Assembly: GCA_018813765.1 (NCBI GenBank)
Contig: JAHJBC010000001.1
Span: 248,001 to 312,000 of the forward strand
Source: Gammaproteobacteria bacterium
GTDB taxonomy: Bacteria; Pseudomonadota; Gammaproteobacteria; Burkholderiales; Gallionellaceae
Direction: 5' to 3'
Length of the DNA: 64,000 bases
The position numbers and the translations under genes are program-made. Below are positions 54,846 through 64,000 of the stretch, in pieces (within the stretch, counting starts at the first letter, position 1; every line of letters begins with the position of its first letter). The notes beneath the pieces are model-generated. The model searched no databases. It was not told where the DNA came from and saw only the letters and a program-made list of their open reading frames with translations.

Positions 54846-55103
54846 ATGAACTGCCGCCCTTCCTGCGCCGCCTGCTGCATCGCGCCCTCCATCACTTCTC
54901 CCCTCCCCGGCATGCCGAATGGCAAGCCTGCCGGGGTGCCGTGCGTGCAGCTTGATGATGAATTGCGTTGCAAAGTTTTCGGCCAGCCGCAGCGCCCGGC
55001 CTTTTGTGGCGGGCTGCAGCCTTCTGCCGAGATGTGTGGTGCCACGCGCGAGGAGGCGATGGTTTGGTTATCGCGGCTGGAGCTGGCGACTCAGCCGGTA
55101 TAA
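54846..55103 (+). CDS. YkgJ-family cysteine cluster protein
   Basis: The 85-residue protein starts [20 protein letters not shown] with the CxxxCxxCC motif and has later Cys residues ([23 protein letters not shown]), the pattern of the CxxCxxCC domain family that probably binds zinc or an iron-sulfur cluster. ATG 54846 is the family-like start. It precedes another short Cys-rich gene by 7 bp. Confidence 0.85.
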   Translation: MNCRPSCAACCIAPSITSPLPGMPNGKPAGVPCVQLDDELRCKVFGQPQRPAFCGGLQPSAEMCGATREEAMVWLSRLELATQPV

Positions 55104-55110
55104 TCGCGCC

Positions 55111-55356
55111 ATGCACGTTTCCGACGATATCTCCGAGATCACTTCTGATTCACCCTGCATCGGCCATTGCACTACGGTGCTGGGCGATGATGTTTGTCGT
55201 AGTTGTTTGCGCACGTTTGATGAGGTGAATCGATGGTTGGAGATGAGTGAGGAGGAGCGGCGGGGGGTTAATCGGCGGATTGCTTTGTTGCACACAAAAA
55301 CCAACCCACCCCAGCCCTCCCTTGTCAGGGAGGGAGCCGAGCCGCTCCTCCCCTGA
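55111..55356 (+). CDS. DUF1289 domain protein
   Basis: The 81-residue protein shows SPCIGHCTTVLGDDVCRSC and CLRTFDEVNRWLEMSEEERR, the DUF1289 pattern of four Cys and a helical tail. The function is unknown. Its last 20 or so residues (NPPQPSLVREG and on) are encoded by a dispersed CCTCCC-type repeat, so the native end has probably been overwritten by the repeat. Confidence 0.85.
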   Translation: MHVSDDISEITSDSPCIGHCTTVLGDDVCRSCLRTFDEVNRWLEMSEEERRGVNRRIALLHTKTNPPQPSLVREGAEPLLP

Positions 55357-55425
55357 AGAGGGGTAGGCAGGCATTCCGCGTAGCGGAAGCTCGCACAAGG
55401 GGAGGTTGGGAGGGGTTTGGGTTTC
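55305..55425. repeat. Dispersed CCTCCC/GGGAGG repeat
   Basis: Inverted CCCTCCCTTG...CAGGGAGGG and CTCCCCTGAAGAGGGG units, followed by CACAAGGGGAGGTTGGGAGG, form a composite intergenic repeat that extends into the DUF1289 coding sequence. Similar pieces lie at 49854-49876. Confidence 0.65.
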
Positions 55426-55448
55426 AACCGAACGGCTTTTTTATTTAA

Positions 55449-55475
55449 CTGGATTCCGGCCTTCGCCGGAATGAT
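55449..55475. repeat. GGATTCCGGCCTTCGCCGGAATGA repeat, copy 1
   Basis: CTGGATTCCGGCCTTCGCCG followed by GAATGA is a short palindromic repeat (CCGGC-CTTC-GCCGG core) just before uppP. An almost identical copy follows uppP at 56420-56447. Confidence 0.8.
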
Positions 55476-55483
55476 GGAACTAC

Positions 55484-56311
55484 ATGGACATTATTCTGCT
55501 GCTTAAAGCCGCCATCATGGGCGTGGTCGAGGGTCTTACCGAGTTCCTGCCGATCTCTTCGACCGGACATTTGATCCTGGCCGGTGATCTGCTGGGTTTT
55601 AACGATGAGCGCGGCAAGGTGTTCGAGATCGTGATTCAGTTTGCGGCGATTCTGGCGGTGTGCTGGGAATATCGCGCGAAGCTGACGATGGTGGCTTCGG
55701 GGCTGGTGCGCAGGGAGGAGGCAGCGGTGCGCTTCACCTTTAACCTGTTCATCGCGTTTTTGCCGCTGGCGATACTTGGGCTGACGTTCGGCAAGGCGAT
55801 CAAGGCGAATCTGTTTTCGCCGGTGCCGGTGGCGCTGGCTTTCATCATCGGCGGTCTGTTTATTCTGTGGGCGGAGAAGCGCAAGCATTCGGAGCACATC
55901 GTGAGTGTGGACGATATGCACTGGAAGGATGCGCTGAAGATGGGTTTTGCGCAGGCGCTGGCGCTGATCCCGGGCACGTCGCGTTCGGGGGCGACGATCA
56001 TCGGCGGTTTGTTCATGGGGCTGTCGCGCAAGGCGGCGGCGGAGTTTTCATTCTTCCTGGCCATCCCGACGTTGGGTGCGGCGACTGTTTATGAAGTGAT
56101 CAAGTATCGCGACCAGTTCCATGCCGATGATCTGGGCATCTTCCTGGTCGGGTCGATCGCTTCGTTCGTCAGTGCTTTCTTGTGCGTGCGCTGGCTGTTG
56201 CGCTATATCAGCCATCACGATTTCACGGTGTTTGCGTGGTATCGGATTGCGTTTGGTTTGATTGTGCTGGCGACGGCTTATGGCGGGATGGTGGATTGGT
56301 CGAAGGGGTAG
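55484..56311 (+). CDS. uppP: Undecaprenyl-diphosphatase UppP (BacA)
   Basis: The 275-residue integral membrane protein has the family motifs [18 protein letters not shown] and [18 protein letters not shown] and about eight hydrophobic segments. It dephosphorylates undecaprenyl diphosphate for recycling in peptidoglycan and O-antigen synthesis and confers bacitracin resistance. No clear ribosome site precedes the ATG, which follows directly on a dispersed repeat. Confidence 0.95.
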   Translation: MDIILLLKAAIMGVVEGLTEFLPISSTGHLILAGDLLGFNDERGKVFEIVIQFAAILAVCWEYRAKLTMVASGLVRREEAAVRFTFNLFIAFLPLAILGLTFGKAIKANLFSPVPVALAFIIGGLFILWAEKRKHSEHIVSVDDMHWKDALKMGFAQALALIPGTSRSGATIIGGLFMGLSRKAAAEFSFFLAIPTLGAATVYEVIKYRDQFHADDLGIFLVGSIASFVSAFLCVRWLLRYISHHDFTVFAWYRIAFGLIVLATAYGGMVDWSKG

Positions 56312-56419
56312 GGGAAACCCGACCGTCACACCGGCGGAGGCCGGTGTCCAGCGAGAATAGAGCCCCACGAAGTGGACGACACTCAAGGTTTTGTCTGCTT
56401 CGCAGGATTGTTTGTTTGG

Positions 56420-56447
56420 CTGGATTCCGGCCTTCGCCGGAATGACG
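56420..56447. repeat. GGATTCCGGCCTTCGCCGGAATGA repeat, copy 2
   Basis: It is the same element as at 55449-55475, in the same orientation, between uppP and the rhodanese gene; uppP is therefore bracketed by direct copies. Confidence 0.8.
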
Positions 56448-56468
56448 TGCTTGAATTTCAGTGACTAC

Positions 56469-56921
56469 TCAGCTCTGTTCCCAGGGCAACCCTGCAAGTT
56501 TCCAGCCGTTGGTGGTATTGCGCTGATTCTTTGGATTCCTGTCGCCTTCGAAACCTTCCAGCACGTTATAGCAGGCGTTGTATCCCGCCTGCGTCGCCAC
56601 GGCGGCCGCGAAGTGGGAGCGGTGGGCGCTGCGGCAGAGGAATAGCACCAGGGCTTCCTTGTCGACCTGCTGTTCCAGCGCGGCCATGAAGTTGGGGTTG
56701 GGCTTCATGCCGGGGTAGTTGAGCCATTCGATCTCGATGGCGCCGGGCACTTTGCCGACCCAGTCCATCTCGGCGCGCGTGCGCACGTCGACGATCTTTG
56801 CGCCGGGTGCGTTGCACATCAGTTCGTATGCTTCTTTCGGTGTCACTGCGCCCGCGTATGGCAGATTCAGTTCCTTGCCGCGTTGTTGCGCGGTATTTAA
56901 AATTTCTGTGATTTTTCCCAT
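56469..56921 (-). CDS. Rhodanese-like domain protein
   Basis: The 150-residue single-domain rhodanese has KIVDVRTRAEMDWVGKVPGA and the active loop VLFLCRSAHRSHFAAAVA with the catalytic Cys. The family transfers sulfane sulfur or senses redox state. It diverges from the CDF transporter gene (76 bp between starts), so the short gap must carry both promoters. Confidence 0.9.
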   Translation of the reverse strand: MGKITEILNTAQQRGKELNLPYAGAVTPKEAYELMCNAPGAKIVDVRTRAEMDWVGKVPGAIEIEWLNYPGMKPNPNFMAALEQQVDKEALVLFLCRSAHRSHFAAAVATQAGYNACYNVLEGFEGDRNPKNQRNTTNGWKLAGLPWEQS

Positions 56922-56996
56922 TTTCCTGACCTGTGTTTAACCTTGAACGTGCAAGTGCTATGCTGCACCGCACGGCTGCATACTATCCCATCGACA

Positions 56997-58172
56997 ATGA
57001 AAAATCACACGCACGCTCACGCGCACGACAAATCGGCGGCATTCGAGCCCGCGCATCCGGTGCGCTTCGCCGCCGCGCGCAAGAGTACGTGGGTGAGCAT
57101 CATCATCAACCTGCTGCTGACAGTGATGCAGGTGCTGGGCGGTTACTTCGGCAGGTCGCAGTCGCTGATGGCGGACGGTATGCATTCTTTTGCCGATCTG
57201 CTTTCCGATGTGCTGGTGCTGTTCGCCAACCGCCACGGCAACAAGCATGCGGACGCGGATCATCCTTACGGCCATGCGCGTATCGAGACGGCGGCTTCGC
57301 TGATCCTCGGCACCAGTCTGGCCGTGCTCGGCGCAGGCCTGCTCATTTCTGCCGGCATGCGTCTGCAACATCCGGAACAAGTGCAGGCCGTGCATCCCCT
57401 CTCGCTGTGGGTCGCCATCTTCGCGCTCGCGGCCAAGGAGGGCATGTTCCGTTACATGCTGGCGGTGGCGCAGCGCGTGCGTTCGCAGATGCTGGTGGCG
57501 AATGCATGGCATGCGCGCTCGGATGCGGCCTCGTCGCTGGTGGTCATTGTCGGTATCGTCGGCAATCTGTTGGGCTACACCTTTCTCGATCTGGTCGCGG
57601 CCGCCGTGGTGGGTGTGATGATCGCCTGGATGGGAATCCAATTCGCGCGCGATGCGATGATGGAGTTGGTGGATACCGGTCTGGCCCAGGAAGAGGTGCG
57701 CGCCATCCGCAACACCCTGAAAGCCGTGCCCGGCGTGATGGGTCTGCACGAGCTGCGCACGCGCAAGATGGCCGACAATGCGCTGGTGGATGCGCATATC
57801 ATCGTCGATCCGCGCATCAGCGTTTCGGAGGGGCATTACATCGCCGAGGCGGCGCGCGGTGCCGTGCTCAAGAGCCATCATGTGCTGGATGTGATGGTGC
57901 ACATCGATTCGGAGGACGATGCGCACGACAGGCCCAATGCCCGTTTGCCGCAACGCCACCTGCTGCTGGCGCATCTGGACAGCCGCTTGGGCGAGCCACT
58001 GCCGTCTTCCACCCGCGTGGTGCTGCATTATCTGGAAGGCAAGGTGGATGCCGAGTTGCTGATCGACGAAGCATTCGATCTTGCTGTCTTGCGCAACAAG
58101 TGCGCCATGATCGCGGCGGACGACCCGTATTTCCGCAGCATAGCGATATACCAAAGCGGCGCACCAAAATAG
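56997..58172 (+). CDS. Cation diffusion facilitator family transporter
   Basis: The 391-residue protein has a His-rich N-terminus (HTHAHAHDK) and six membrane helices. Metal-site motifs are SLMADGMHSFADLLSD (helix 2) and AWHARSDAASSLVV (helix 5); a C-terminal cytoplasmic domain follows. It would export zinc, iron, cobalt or manganese from the cytoplasm; the metal cannot be told. The frame is open slightly upstream, but ATG 56997 gives the usual start. Confidence 0.92.
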   Translation: MKNHTHAHAHDKSAAFEPAHPVRFAAARKSTWVSIIINLLLTVMQVLGGYFGRSQSLMADGMHSFADLLSDVLVLFANRHGNKHADADHPYGHARIETAASLILGTSLAVLGAGLLISAGMRLQHPEQVQAVHPLSLWVAIFALAAKEGMFRYMLAVAQRVRSQMLVANAWHARSDAASSLVVIVGIVGNLLGYTFLDLVAAAVVGVMIAWMGIQFARDAMMELVDTGLAQEEVRAIRNTLKAVPGVMGLHELRTRKMADNALVDAHIIVDPRISVSEGHYIAEAARGAVLKSHHVLDVMVHIDSEDDAHDRPNARLPQRHLLLAHLDSRLGEPLPSSTRVVLHYLEGKVDAELLIDEAFDLAVLRNKCAMIAADDPYFRSIAIYQSGAPK

Positions 58173-58270
58173 TGCGCGACGCGGCGAATGCGCCCCATTT
58201 ATGGGCGCGTCTGTAATGCCCAGCCCCACGGCAAATATGGCACAATGCGCGTCTTGCAACGATTCAGCGC

Positions 58271-58286
58271 TGGCACGTTTTCTGCT
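58271..58286 (+). promoter_or_regulatory. Sigma-54 promoter of glnA
   Basis: TGGCACGTTTTCTGCT matches the -24/-12 consensus (GG and GC separated by 10 bp; one mismatch in the TTGC box). It lies 77 bp before the glnA start, as expected for nitrogen-regulated glnA expressed through NtrC. A GC-rich hairpin (58190-58208) ahead of it may end CDF transcription. Confidence 0.7.
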
Positions 58287-58362
58287 GTTTTACGCCCCGT
58301 TGCACCAACGGTTTTGTTTCACTTTGTAAAAAGCACTGTCTAATTTTATTGGGAGATTGAGT

Positions 58363-59778
58363 ATGTCCAAGTCCGCCGCTGACGTTCTGAAGCTGGTCAA
58401 AGAGCAAGGTATTAAATTCGTAGATTTCCGTTTCACCGATACACGCGGCAAAGAGCAACACGTCGGCGTGCCGATTTCCGCTTTTAACGAAGACAAGTTC
58501 ACCGAAGGCCATGCCTTCGACGGTTCCTCCATCTCCGGCTGGAAAGGCATCCAGGCTTCCGACATGCTGCTGATGCCGGATCCCGATTCCTGCTATGTTG
58601 ACCCGTTCTACGACGAACCCACCATCGTGTTGTCCTGCGACGTGGTCGAACCGTCCGACGGCAAGGGCTATGACCGCGACCCGCGCTCCATCGCGAAGCG
58701 CGCTGAAGCCTACCTGAAGTCCTCCGGCATCGGCGATACCGCCTACTTCGGTCCGGAACCCGAATTCTTCATTTTCGACTCCGTGCAGTGGCACATCGAC
58801 ATGTCCGGCTGCTCCGTCAAAGTGGGTTCCGAAGAAGGCGCCTGGGCCACCGGCCACACCTTTGAAGGCGGTAACACCGGCCACCGTCCCACCGTCAAGG
58901 GCGGCTACTTCCCCGTTCCCCCGGTTGACAGCTTGAACGACATCCGCGCCGCGATGGTCATCGCGCTGGAAGAGATCGGCATCCCCGTTGAAGTGCACCA
59001 CCACGAAGTGGCGAACGCCGGCCAGTGCGAGATCGGCACCGTGTTCAACACGCTGACCAAACGCGCCGACTGGACCCAAACCCTGAAGTACGTAGTACAG
59101 AACGTCGCCCACCAGTACGGCAAGACAGCCACCTTCATGCCGAAGCCCATCGTTGGCGACAACGGTTCCGGTATGCACGTGCACCAGTCGATCTGGAAGG
59201 ACGGCAAGAACCTGTTCGCAGGCAATGGCTATGCCGGCCTGTCCGAACTGGCGCTGTATTACATCGGCGGTATCATCAAGCACGCCAAGGCGCTGAACGC
59301 CATCACCAATCCCGGCACCAACAGCTACAAGCGTCTGGTTCCGCACTACGAAGCGCCGGTGAAACTGGCTTACTCCGCGAAGAACCGTTCCGCCTCGATC
59401 CGTATCCCGCACGTCGCCAGCGACAAGGCACGCCGTATCGAGACACGTTTCCCGGATCCTTCCGCCAACCCGTACCTGTGCTTCGCCGCGCTGATGATGG
59501 CCGGTCTGGACGGTATCCAGAACAAGATCCACCCCGGAGATCCCGCCGACAAGAACCTGTACGACCTGCCGCCGGAAGAAGATGCAAAGATCCCGACCGT
59601 GTGCGCGTCGCTGGATGAGGCTCTGGATGCGCTGGACAAGGACCGCGAGTTCCTGACCCGCGGCGGTGTGTTCTCCAGCGACTTCATCGATGCCTACATC
59701 GAGCTGAAGATGAACGATGTGAACCGCATCCGCATGACGACCCATCCGGTCGAGTTCGACATGTACTACAGCCTGTAA
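58363..59778 (+). CDS. glnA: Glutamine synthetase type I
   Basis: The 471-residue enzyme has [33 protein letters not shown], the metal/ATP motif [25 protein letters not shown] and the adenylylation site NLYDLPPEE. It makes glutamine from glutamate and ammonia, and activity is probably modulated by GlnE. GGGAG lies 7 bp before ATG 58363. A strong terminator follows, with ntrB-ntrC further downstream. Confidence 0.98.
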   Translation: MSKSAADVLKLVKEQGIKFVDFRFTDTRGKEQHVGVPISAFNEDKFTEGHAFDGSSISGWKGIQASDMLLMPDPDSCYVDPFYDEPTIVLSCDVVEPSDGKGYDRDPRSIAKRAEAYLKSSGIGDTAYFGPEPEFFIFDSVQWHIDMSGCSVKVGSEEGAWATGHTFEGGNTGHRPTVKGGYFPVPPVDSLNDIRAAMVIALEEIGIPVEVHHHEVANAGQCEIGTVFNTLTKRADWTQTLKYVVQNVAHQYGKTATFMPKPIVGDNGSGMHVHQSIWKDGKNLFAGNGYAGLSELALYYIGGIIKHAKALNAITNPGTNSYKRLVPHYEAPVKLAYSAKNRSASIRIPHVASDKARRIETRFPDPSANPYLCFAALMMAGLDGIQNKIHPGDPADKNLYDLPPEEDAKIPTVCASLDEALDALDKDREFLTRGGVFSSDFIDAYIELKMNDVNRIRMTTHPVEFDMYYSL

Positions 59779-59800
59779 GCAACATTCAAGGCAACACGGA

Positions 59801-59829
59801 ACGGAGCCCTCGCGGCTCCGTTTCTTTTT
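59801..59829 (+). terminator. Rho-independent terminator of glnA
   Basis: ACGGAGCC-CTCGC-GGCTCCGT forms an eight-pair stem followed by TTCTTTTT. It lies 22 bp after the glnA stop. Confidence 0.92.
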
Positions 59830-59893
59830 GCGGCGGCCTTTTCAGCTTGCGCCCCTTAACCTATACTGCACCCATCGTTTTCCGGGCACGACC

Positions 59894-60367
59894 ATGAAAC
59901 TACGTCACCTGATCATGCTGGGCTGTGCGGCGACTTTCGCCATCGAAGCGCAAGCCGAGATCTACAAGCGCGTGGATGAAGACGGCCATGTCACCTATTC
60001 CAGCACGCCCATCAAGGGCGCCAAGAAGCTTCACCTCGAACCCCTGCCCACCATGGCGCCGCCGCCGAAGGCGCGCAGCACGCCTGGAGACTTTCCCCGC
60101 GTGAATTCCGAAACGCAGGAACGCCGCGACGATACCCGCCGCAAAATACTGGAGGACGAACTCGCCACTGAAACGGAGGCGCTGGAAGAGGCGCGCGCCA
60201 GACTAAAGGAAGGACAGGACACGCCCGAGGTCTCCAAGGGACCGGACGGCCAGACCTATCGTAATGTCGCCAAGTATCAGGAAAAGGTGGCGGCCTTGCA
60301 GGAGGAAGTTGACGCGCACGAGAAGAACGTAGAAGCACTGAAGACCGAGCTAGCCAATCTCAAGTAA
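59894..60367 (+). CDS. DUF4124 domain-containing protein
   Basis: The 157-residue protein has a signal peptide (HLIMLGCAATFAIEAQA) and the DUF4124 segment EIYKRVDEDGHVTYSSTP, followed by a Pro-rich linker and a charged coiled coil (about 85-157). The function is unknown; such proteins are periplasmic and common near glnA/ntrBC in Betaproteobacteria. ATG 59894 is the start that gives the signal peptide. Confidence 0.88.
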   Translation: MKLRHLIMLGCAATFAIEAQAEIYKRVDEDGHVTYSSTPIKGAKKLHLEPLPTMAPPPKARSTPGDFPRVNSETQERRDDTRRKILEDELATETEALEEARARLKEGQDTPEVSKGPDGQTYRNVAKYQEKVAALQEEVDAHEKNVEALKTELANLK

Positions 60368-60405
60368 CGATCTTGCATGGCATGTTTTCTGCTAGATAGA
60401 TCGAC

Positions 60406-61452
60406 ATGCCGACCTCCTCGCTCCCCTCACTGGAACATCTTGCCACCGCGGTCATCCTGCTGGACGATCAGTCGCGTATCTCGTTCCTGAATCCTGCGGC
60501 CGAGCACTTGTTCGGCCTGAGCAGCACCAACCTGATCGGCCATCCGCTGCAATATGCTTTCGCGCATACCGAGCAACTGTTCGCCACCATCCAGTTGGCG
60601 CTGTCCAGCAATGCCAGCCACATCGAGCACGAGATGACGCTCGCCACACATGTTTCGCCGAACAAATTCCACCTGAGCTGCACGGCGACGCCGCTACAGG
60701 TCGGCAGCTATGCATTGCTGCTCGAGTTCCACACCATCGACCGCCCGCTCAAGCTGGCGCGCGAAGAACAGATGCTGGACCAGACGCAGGCCAACCGCCT
60801 GCTGCTGCGCAACCTGGCCCACGAGATCAAGAACCCGCTCGGCGGGATCCGCGGCGCGGCGCAGTTGCTGGAACAGGAACTGGAAAAGCCCGCTCTGCGC
60901 GAATATACCCAAGTGGTCATCCAGGAGGCGGACCGCCTACGCTCCCTGATGGAGAACCTGCTCTCGCCTCAGCATGTGCCCCATTTCAGTGCGCTCAATA
61001 TCCATGAAGTGCTGGAGCGCGTGCGCAGTGTGGTGCTGGCAGAGTTGCCCGAGGGGCTTGCCATTCACCGCGATTACGATTTGAGCCTGCCCGATCTGCA
61101 TGGCGACAAGGAACAACTCATCCAGGTGATACTCAACATCGTGCGCAACGCGGCGCAGGCCATGAAGGGCAAGGGCACGATCACATTGCGTACGCGCATC
61201 ACACGCCAGGTCACGCTGATGAAGAAGCGCCACCGGTTGGCGGTCACGGTGCAGATCATCGACGACGGCCCCGGCATCCCCGGCCACCTGCGCGACAAGA
61301 TCTTCTACCCGCTGGTCTCCGGCCGCGCCGAGGGACACGGCCTCGGCCTCACGCTGGCGCAGGACTTCGTCAGCCAGCATCAGGGCTCCATCGAATTTGA
61401 AAGCGAACCGGGACGCACCTGCTTCACGGTCACGCTGCCGCTCAACGTTTAG
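60406..61452 (+). CDS. glnL: Nitrogen regulation sensor kinase NtrB (GlnL)
   Basis: The 348-residue kinase has an N-terminal PAS domain (FLNPAAEHLFGLSSTNLIGH). The phosphoacceptor H-box NLAHEIKNPLGGIRGAAQLL and the ATPase boxes NIVRNAAQAMKG (N), DDGPGIP (G1) and HGLGLTLAQ (G2) follow. It controls NtrC phosphorylation in response to PII. It is 8 bp from ntrC. Confidence 0.95.
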   Translation: MPTSSLPSLEHLATAVILLDDQSRISFLNPAAEHLFGLSSTNLIGHPLQYAFAHTEQLFATIQLALSSNASHIEHEMTLATHVSPNKFHLSCTATPLQVGSYALLLEFHTIDRPLKLAREEQMLDQTQANRLLLRNLAHEIKNPLGGIRGAAQLLEQELEKPALREYTQVVIQEADRLRSLMENLLSPQHVPHFSALNIHEVLERVRSVVLAELPEGLAIHRDYDLSLPDLHGDKEQLIQVILNIVRNAAQAMKGKGTITLRTRITRQVTLMKKRHRLAVTVQIIDDGPGIPGHLRDKIFYPLVSGRAEGHGLGLTLAQDFVSQHQGSIEFESEPGRTCFTVTLPLNV

Positions 61453-61460
61453 GTGATGAC

Positions 61461-62861
<1,401 letters not shown>

Positions 62862-62892
62862 CGGAGTCGATGGCGGATTGGACAGGGTTCGC

Positions 62893-63291
62893 CTAACTGC
62901 AGCCACATGTCGACACGGTTTGTGCAGTGACAACATCCCCGTCCGTGGGATGGCCGTCGCGTTTCCACCAGTCAAGGCCGCCCATCAGTTCTTTGACGCG
63001 GAAACCAAGTTTCGTCATGTTCAACGCACCCTTGGTCGATGCATTGCAGCCGATACCGTCGCAATAGGTGACGACAAGGGCAGTTCGATCAAGGGATGCC
63101 GTCAATTCGGCATTCATAGTTCGATGCGGGAGGGAAATGGCACCGGAGATGTGCTCTGCAGCATAAGCTTGCGTTGAACGGGTATCGATCACGATGACAT
63201 TCTCCTTGTTCGCAAGCGCCTGTCGCAGGTCCCATGAATCTATTTCATAAGCGAGTTTGTTCGAATAGTGTCGCAGTTGTTCATCGTCCAT
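62893..63291 (-). CDS. Rhodanese-like domain protein
   Basis: The 132-residue single-domain rhodanese has NVIVIDTRSTQAYAAEHISG and an active loop with Cys (VVTYCDGIGCNASTKGA) and a WWKRDGHP segment. The C-terminus ends in CGCS. The GGAG site and ATG 63291 are clear. Function is likely sulfur transfer or signalling. It is 31 bp from the convergent ntrC. Confidence 0.9.
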   Translation of the reverse strand: MDDEQLRHYSNKLAYEIDSWDLRQALANKENVIVIDTRSTQAYAAEHISGAISLPHRTMNAELTASLDRTALVVTYCDGIGCNASTKGALNMTKLGFRVKELMGGLDWWKRDGHPTDGDVVTAQTVSTCGCS

Positions 63292-63330
63292 CTCGGTCTC
63301 CTGTGATCCGGCAATTCAACTTGGCCGGGT

Positions 63331-64000
63331 TCATTTCACCCAAACTCCCTTGATTGTTCGCGCCTTCGCGCTTTCATTCAGCAGCGGCAACCCATACAAC
63401 TCCTCGACCATGCGCAGCAAACCATAATGATCGATGCGCTGCACGTACTGCCCCGGTTTGACCCTCTGGCCCACAAAGATGGTGGCGATGCGATTTTTCT
63501 CTGAGCCATCATCCTCATCGAAGGTGACGATGAGCAGGCTGTTGTGCGTCATCGCCCACTGCGCATAGCTTTCGAGATTTTTCTTCAGCCAGGCATCGCC
63601 CTGCGCGATGCTGCCGTCGTGCATGTCGTTGCGTTGGTCGGGTACGACGAATGAGACCGTAGGCAGTTGCGCGAAGTCAGTTGGGAAGGCGCTGAACGGC
63701 TGGTTATTTGCAGCGAGTTCCTTCCAGTTTGCAACCGGGTTGTGCTTGCGCCGGTAGGCGCCCCAGATGCAGCCATCGTGGCCCGGCTCGAGCATGGATT
63801 CGGAATAACTCGCGAAGCTCAGGCCTTTTGCGATCAACTGACTGGCGAGGTTGTCGCCGGAAAGATCGAGCGGGCAGGTGTTGCTGCGGATGCCGCGTGT
63901 ACTGCCGGAGAACAATGCCAGATAGTTGGGCTGGCTGGGATGGGTGATGCCGTAGGACTGGGTGAACAGTGCGCCGCGTCTGGCGAGTTCGTTGATGTAT
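63331..64000 (-). CDS. Phosphoesterase family protein (acid phosphatase-like), C-terminal part
   Basis: The gene enters from the right edge. About 223 residues are visible: LARRGALFTQSYGITHPSQP and NYLALFSGSTRG near the start, then EPGHDGCIWGAYRRKHNP, TVSFVVPDQRNDMHDGS, LLIVTFDEDDGSEKNRIATI and the C-terminal VEELYGLPLL. These are typical of the pfam phosphoesterase family that includes acid phosphatase AcpA-like and phospholipase C enzymes. The signal peptide expected for such proteins is outside the window. Confidence 0.88.
   Translation of the reverse strand, partial: YINELARRGALFTQSYGITHPSQPNYLALFSGSTRGIRSNTCPLDLSGDNLASQLIAKGLSFASYSESMLEPGHDGCIWGAYRRKHNPVANWKELAANNQPFSAFPTDFAQLPTVSFVVPDQRNDMHDGSIAQGDAWLKKNLESYAQWAMTHNSLLIVTFDEDDGSEKNRIATIFVGQRVKPGQYVQRIDHYGLLRMVEELYGLPLLNESAKARTIKGVWVK

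Noticed and set aside
56933-58259. Two long alternative frames over the CDF transporter gene
   Set aside because: Arg/His-rich shadows; only the frame with six membrane helices and CDF metal motifs is real.
58264-59745. 493-codon open frame opposite glnA
   Set aside because: Antisense shadow of glnA; the sense product is an unmistakable glutamine synthetase.

Overview
The window reads as a piece of a betaproteobacterial chromosome. The evidence is a glnA-ntrB-ntrC regulon, a DUF4124 protein, a pcm-tolC pair, a TPP-riboswitch-controlled thiC and an EPS-type MarR regulator. The gene set would fit a Gallionellaceae/Nitrosomonadales-like organism, but that placement is only a guess. About two thirds of the window (1-47.5 kb) is a large surface-polysaccharide region. 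The last 16 kb is mostly housekeeping.

Layout. (1) 1-3.9 kb, minus strand: ugd (partial), fcl, gmd, manC and a MarR-type EPS regulator, which supply GDP-fucose and UDP-glucuronate. (2) 4.2-6.6 kb, plus strand: a heptosyltransferase-like GT9 and waaA (Kdo transferase). (3) 6.6-15.4 kb, minus strand: an operon-like run of two glycosyltransferases, cysC, cysQ, kpsC, a PagL-like outer-membrane deacylase and kpsS. PAPS production and PAP removal therefore sit beside the poly-Kdo linker enzymes of an ABC-type capsule. (4) 15.6-25.3 kb, plus strand: a 1474-residue sulfotransferase/coiled-coil/GT2/GT4 fusion, a second sulfotransferase, a GDP-mannose dehydratase paralogue, and WcbI-, GSCFA- and SGNH-family proteins. 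(5) 25.3-43.2 kb, minus strand: three more sulfotransferases, an ACP-FkbH-acyltransferase-methyltransferase-VOC group, a frameshifted secreted glycanase, an acetyltransferase, an unknown 445-residue protein, a sugar aminotransferase, a frameshifted MNT/HepT pair and kpsD-kpsE-kpsT-kpsM. From about 25 to 36 kb the DNA looks clearly more A+T rich than its flanks. (6) 43.4-47.4 kb, plus strand: rmlB-rmlA-rmlC-rmlD, interrupted by a 23S-IVP-type four-helix-bundle gene and decorated with arrays of a 7-bp ACTCAGC repeat. (7) 47.6-64 kb: tolC, pcm, thiC, a small dinD/BRO insertion flanked by a 140-bp duplication of the thiC 3' end, an HNH nuclease gene, uppP, a CDF transporter, glnA, ntrB, ntrC, two rhodaneses and a partial phosphoesterase.

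Reading the parts together, the main locus probably builds an ABC-exported, lipid/Kdo-anchored capsule containing fucose, rhamnose and an amino sugar, with extensive O-sulfation and further acyl decoration. Export would use KpsM/T/E/D, the anchor would use KpsS/KpsC, and CysC would provide sulfate donor while CysQ removes PAP. The least conventional parts are the sulfation module, the ACP/FkbH group, the KpsT-like ATPase with degenerate catalytic motifs, the ACTCAGC repeats that end or extend rml genes, and the thiC-flanked dinD/BRO insertion.
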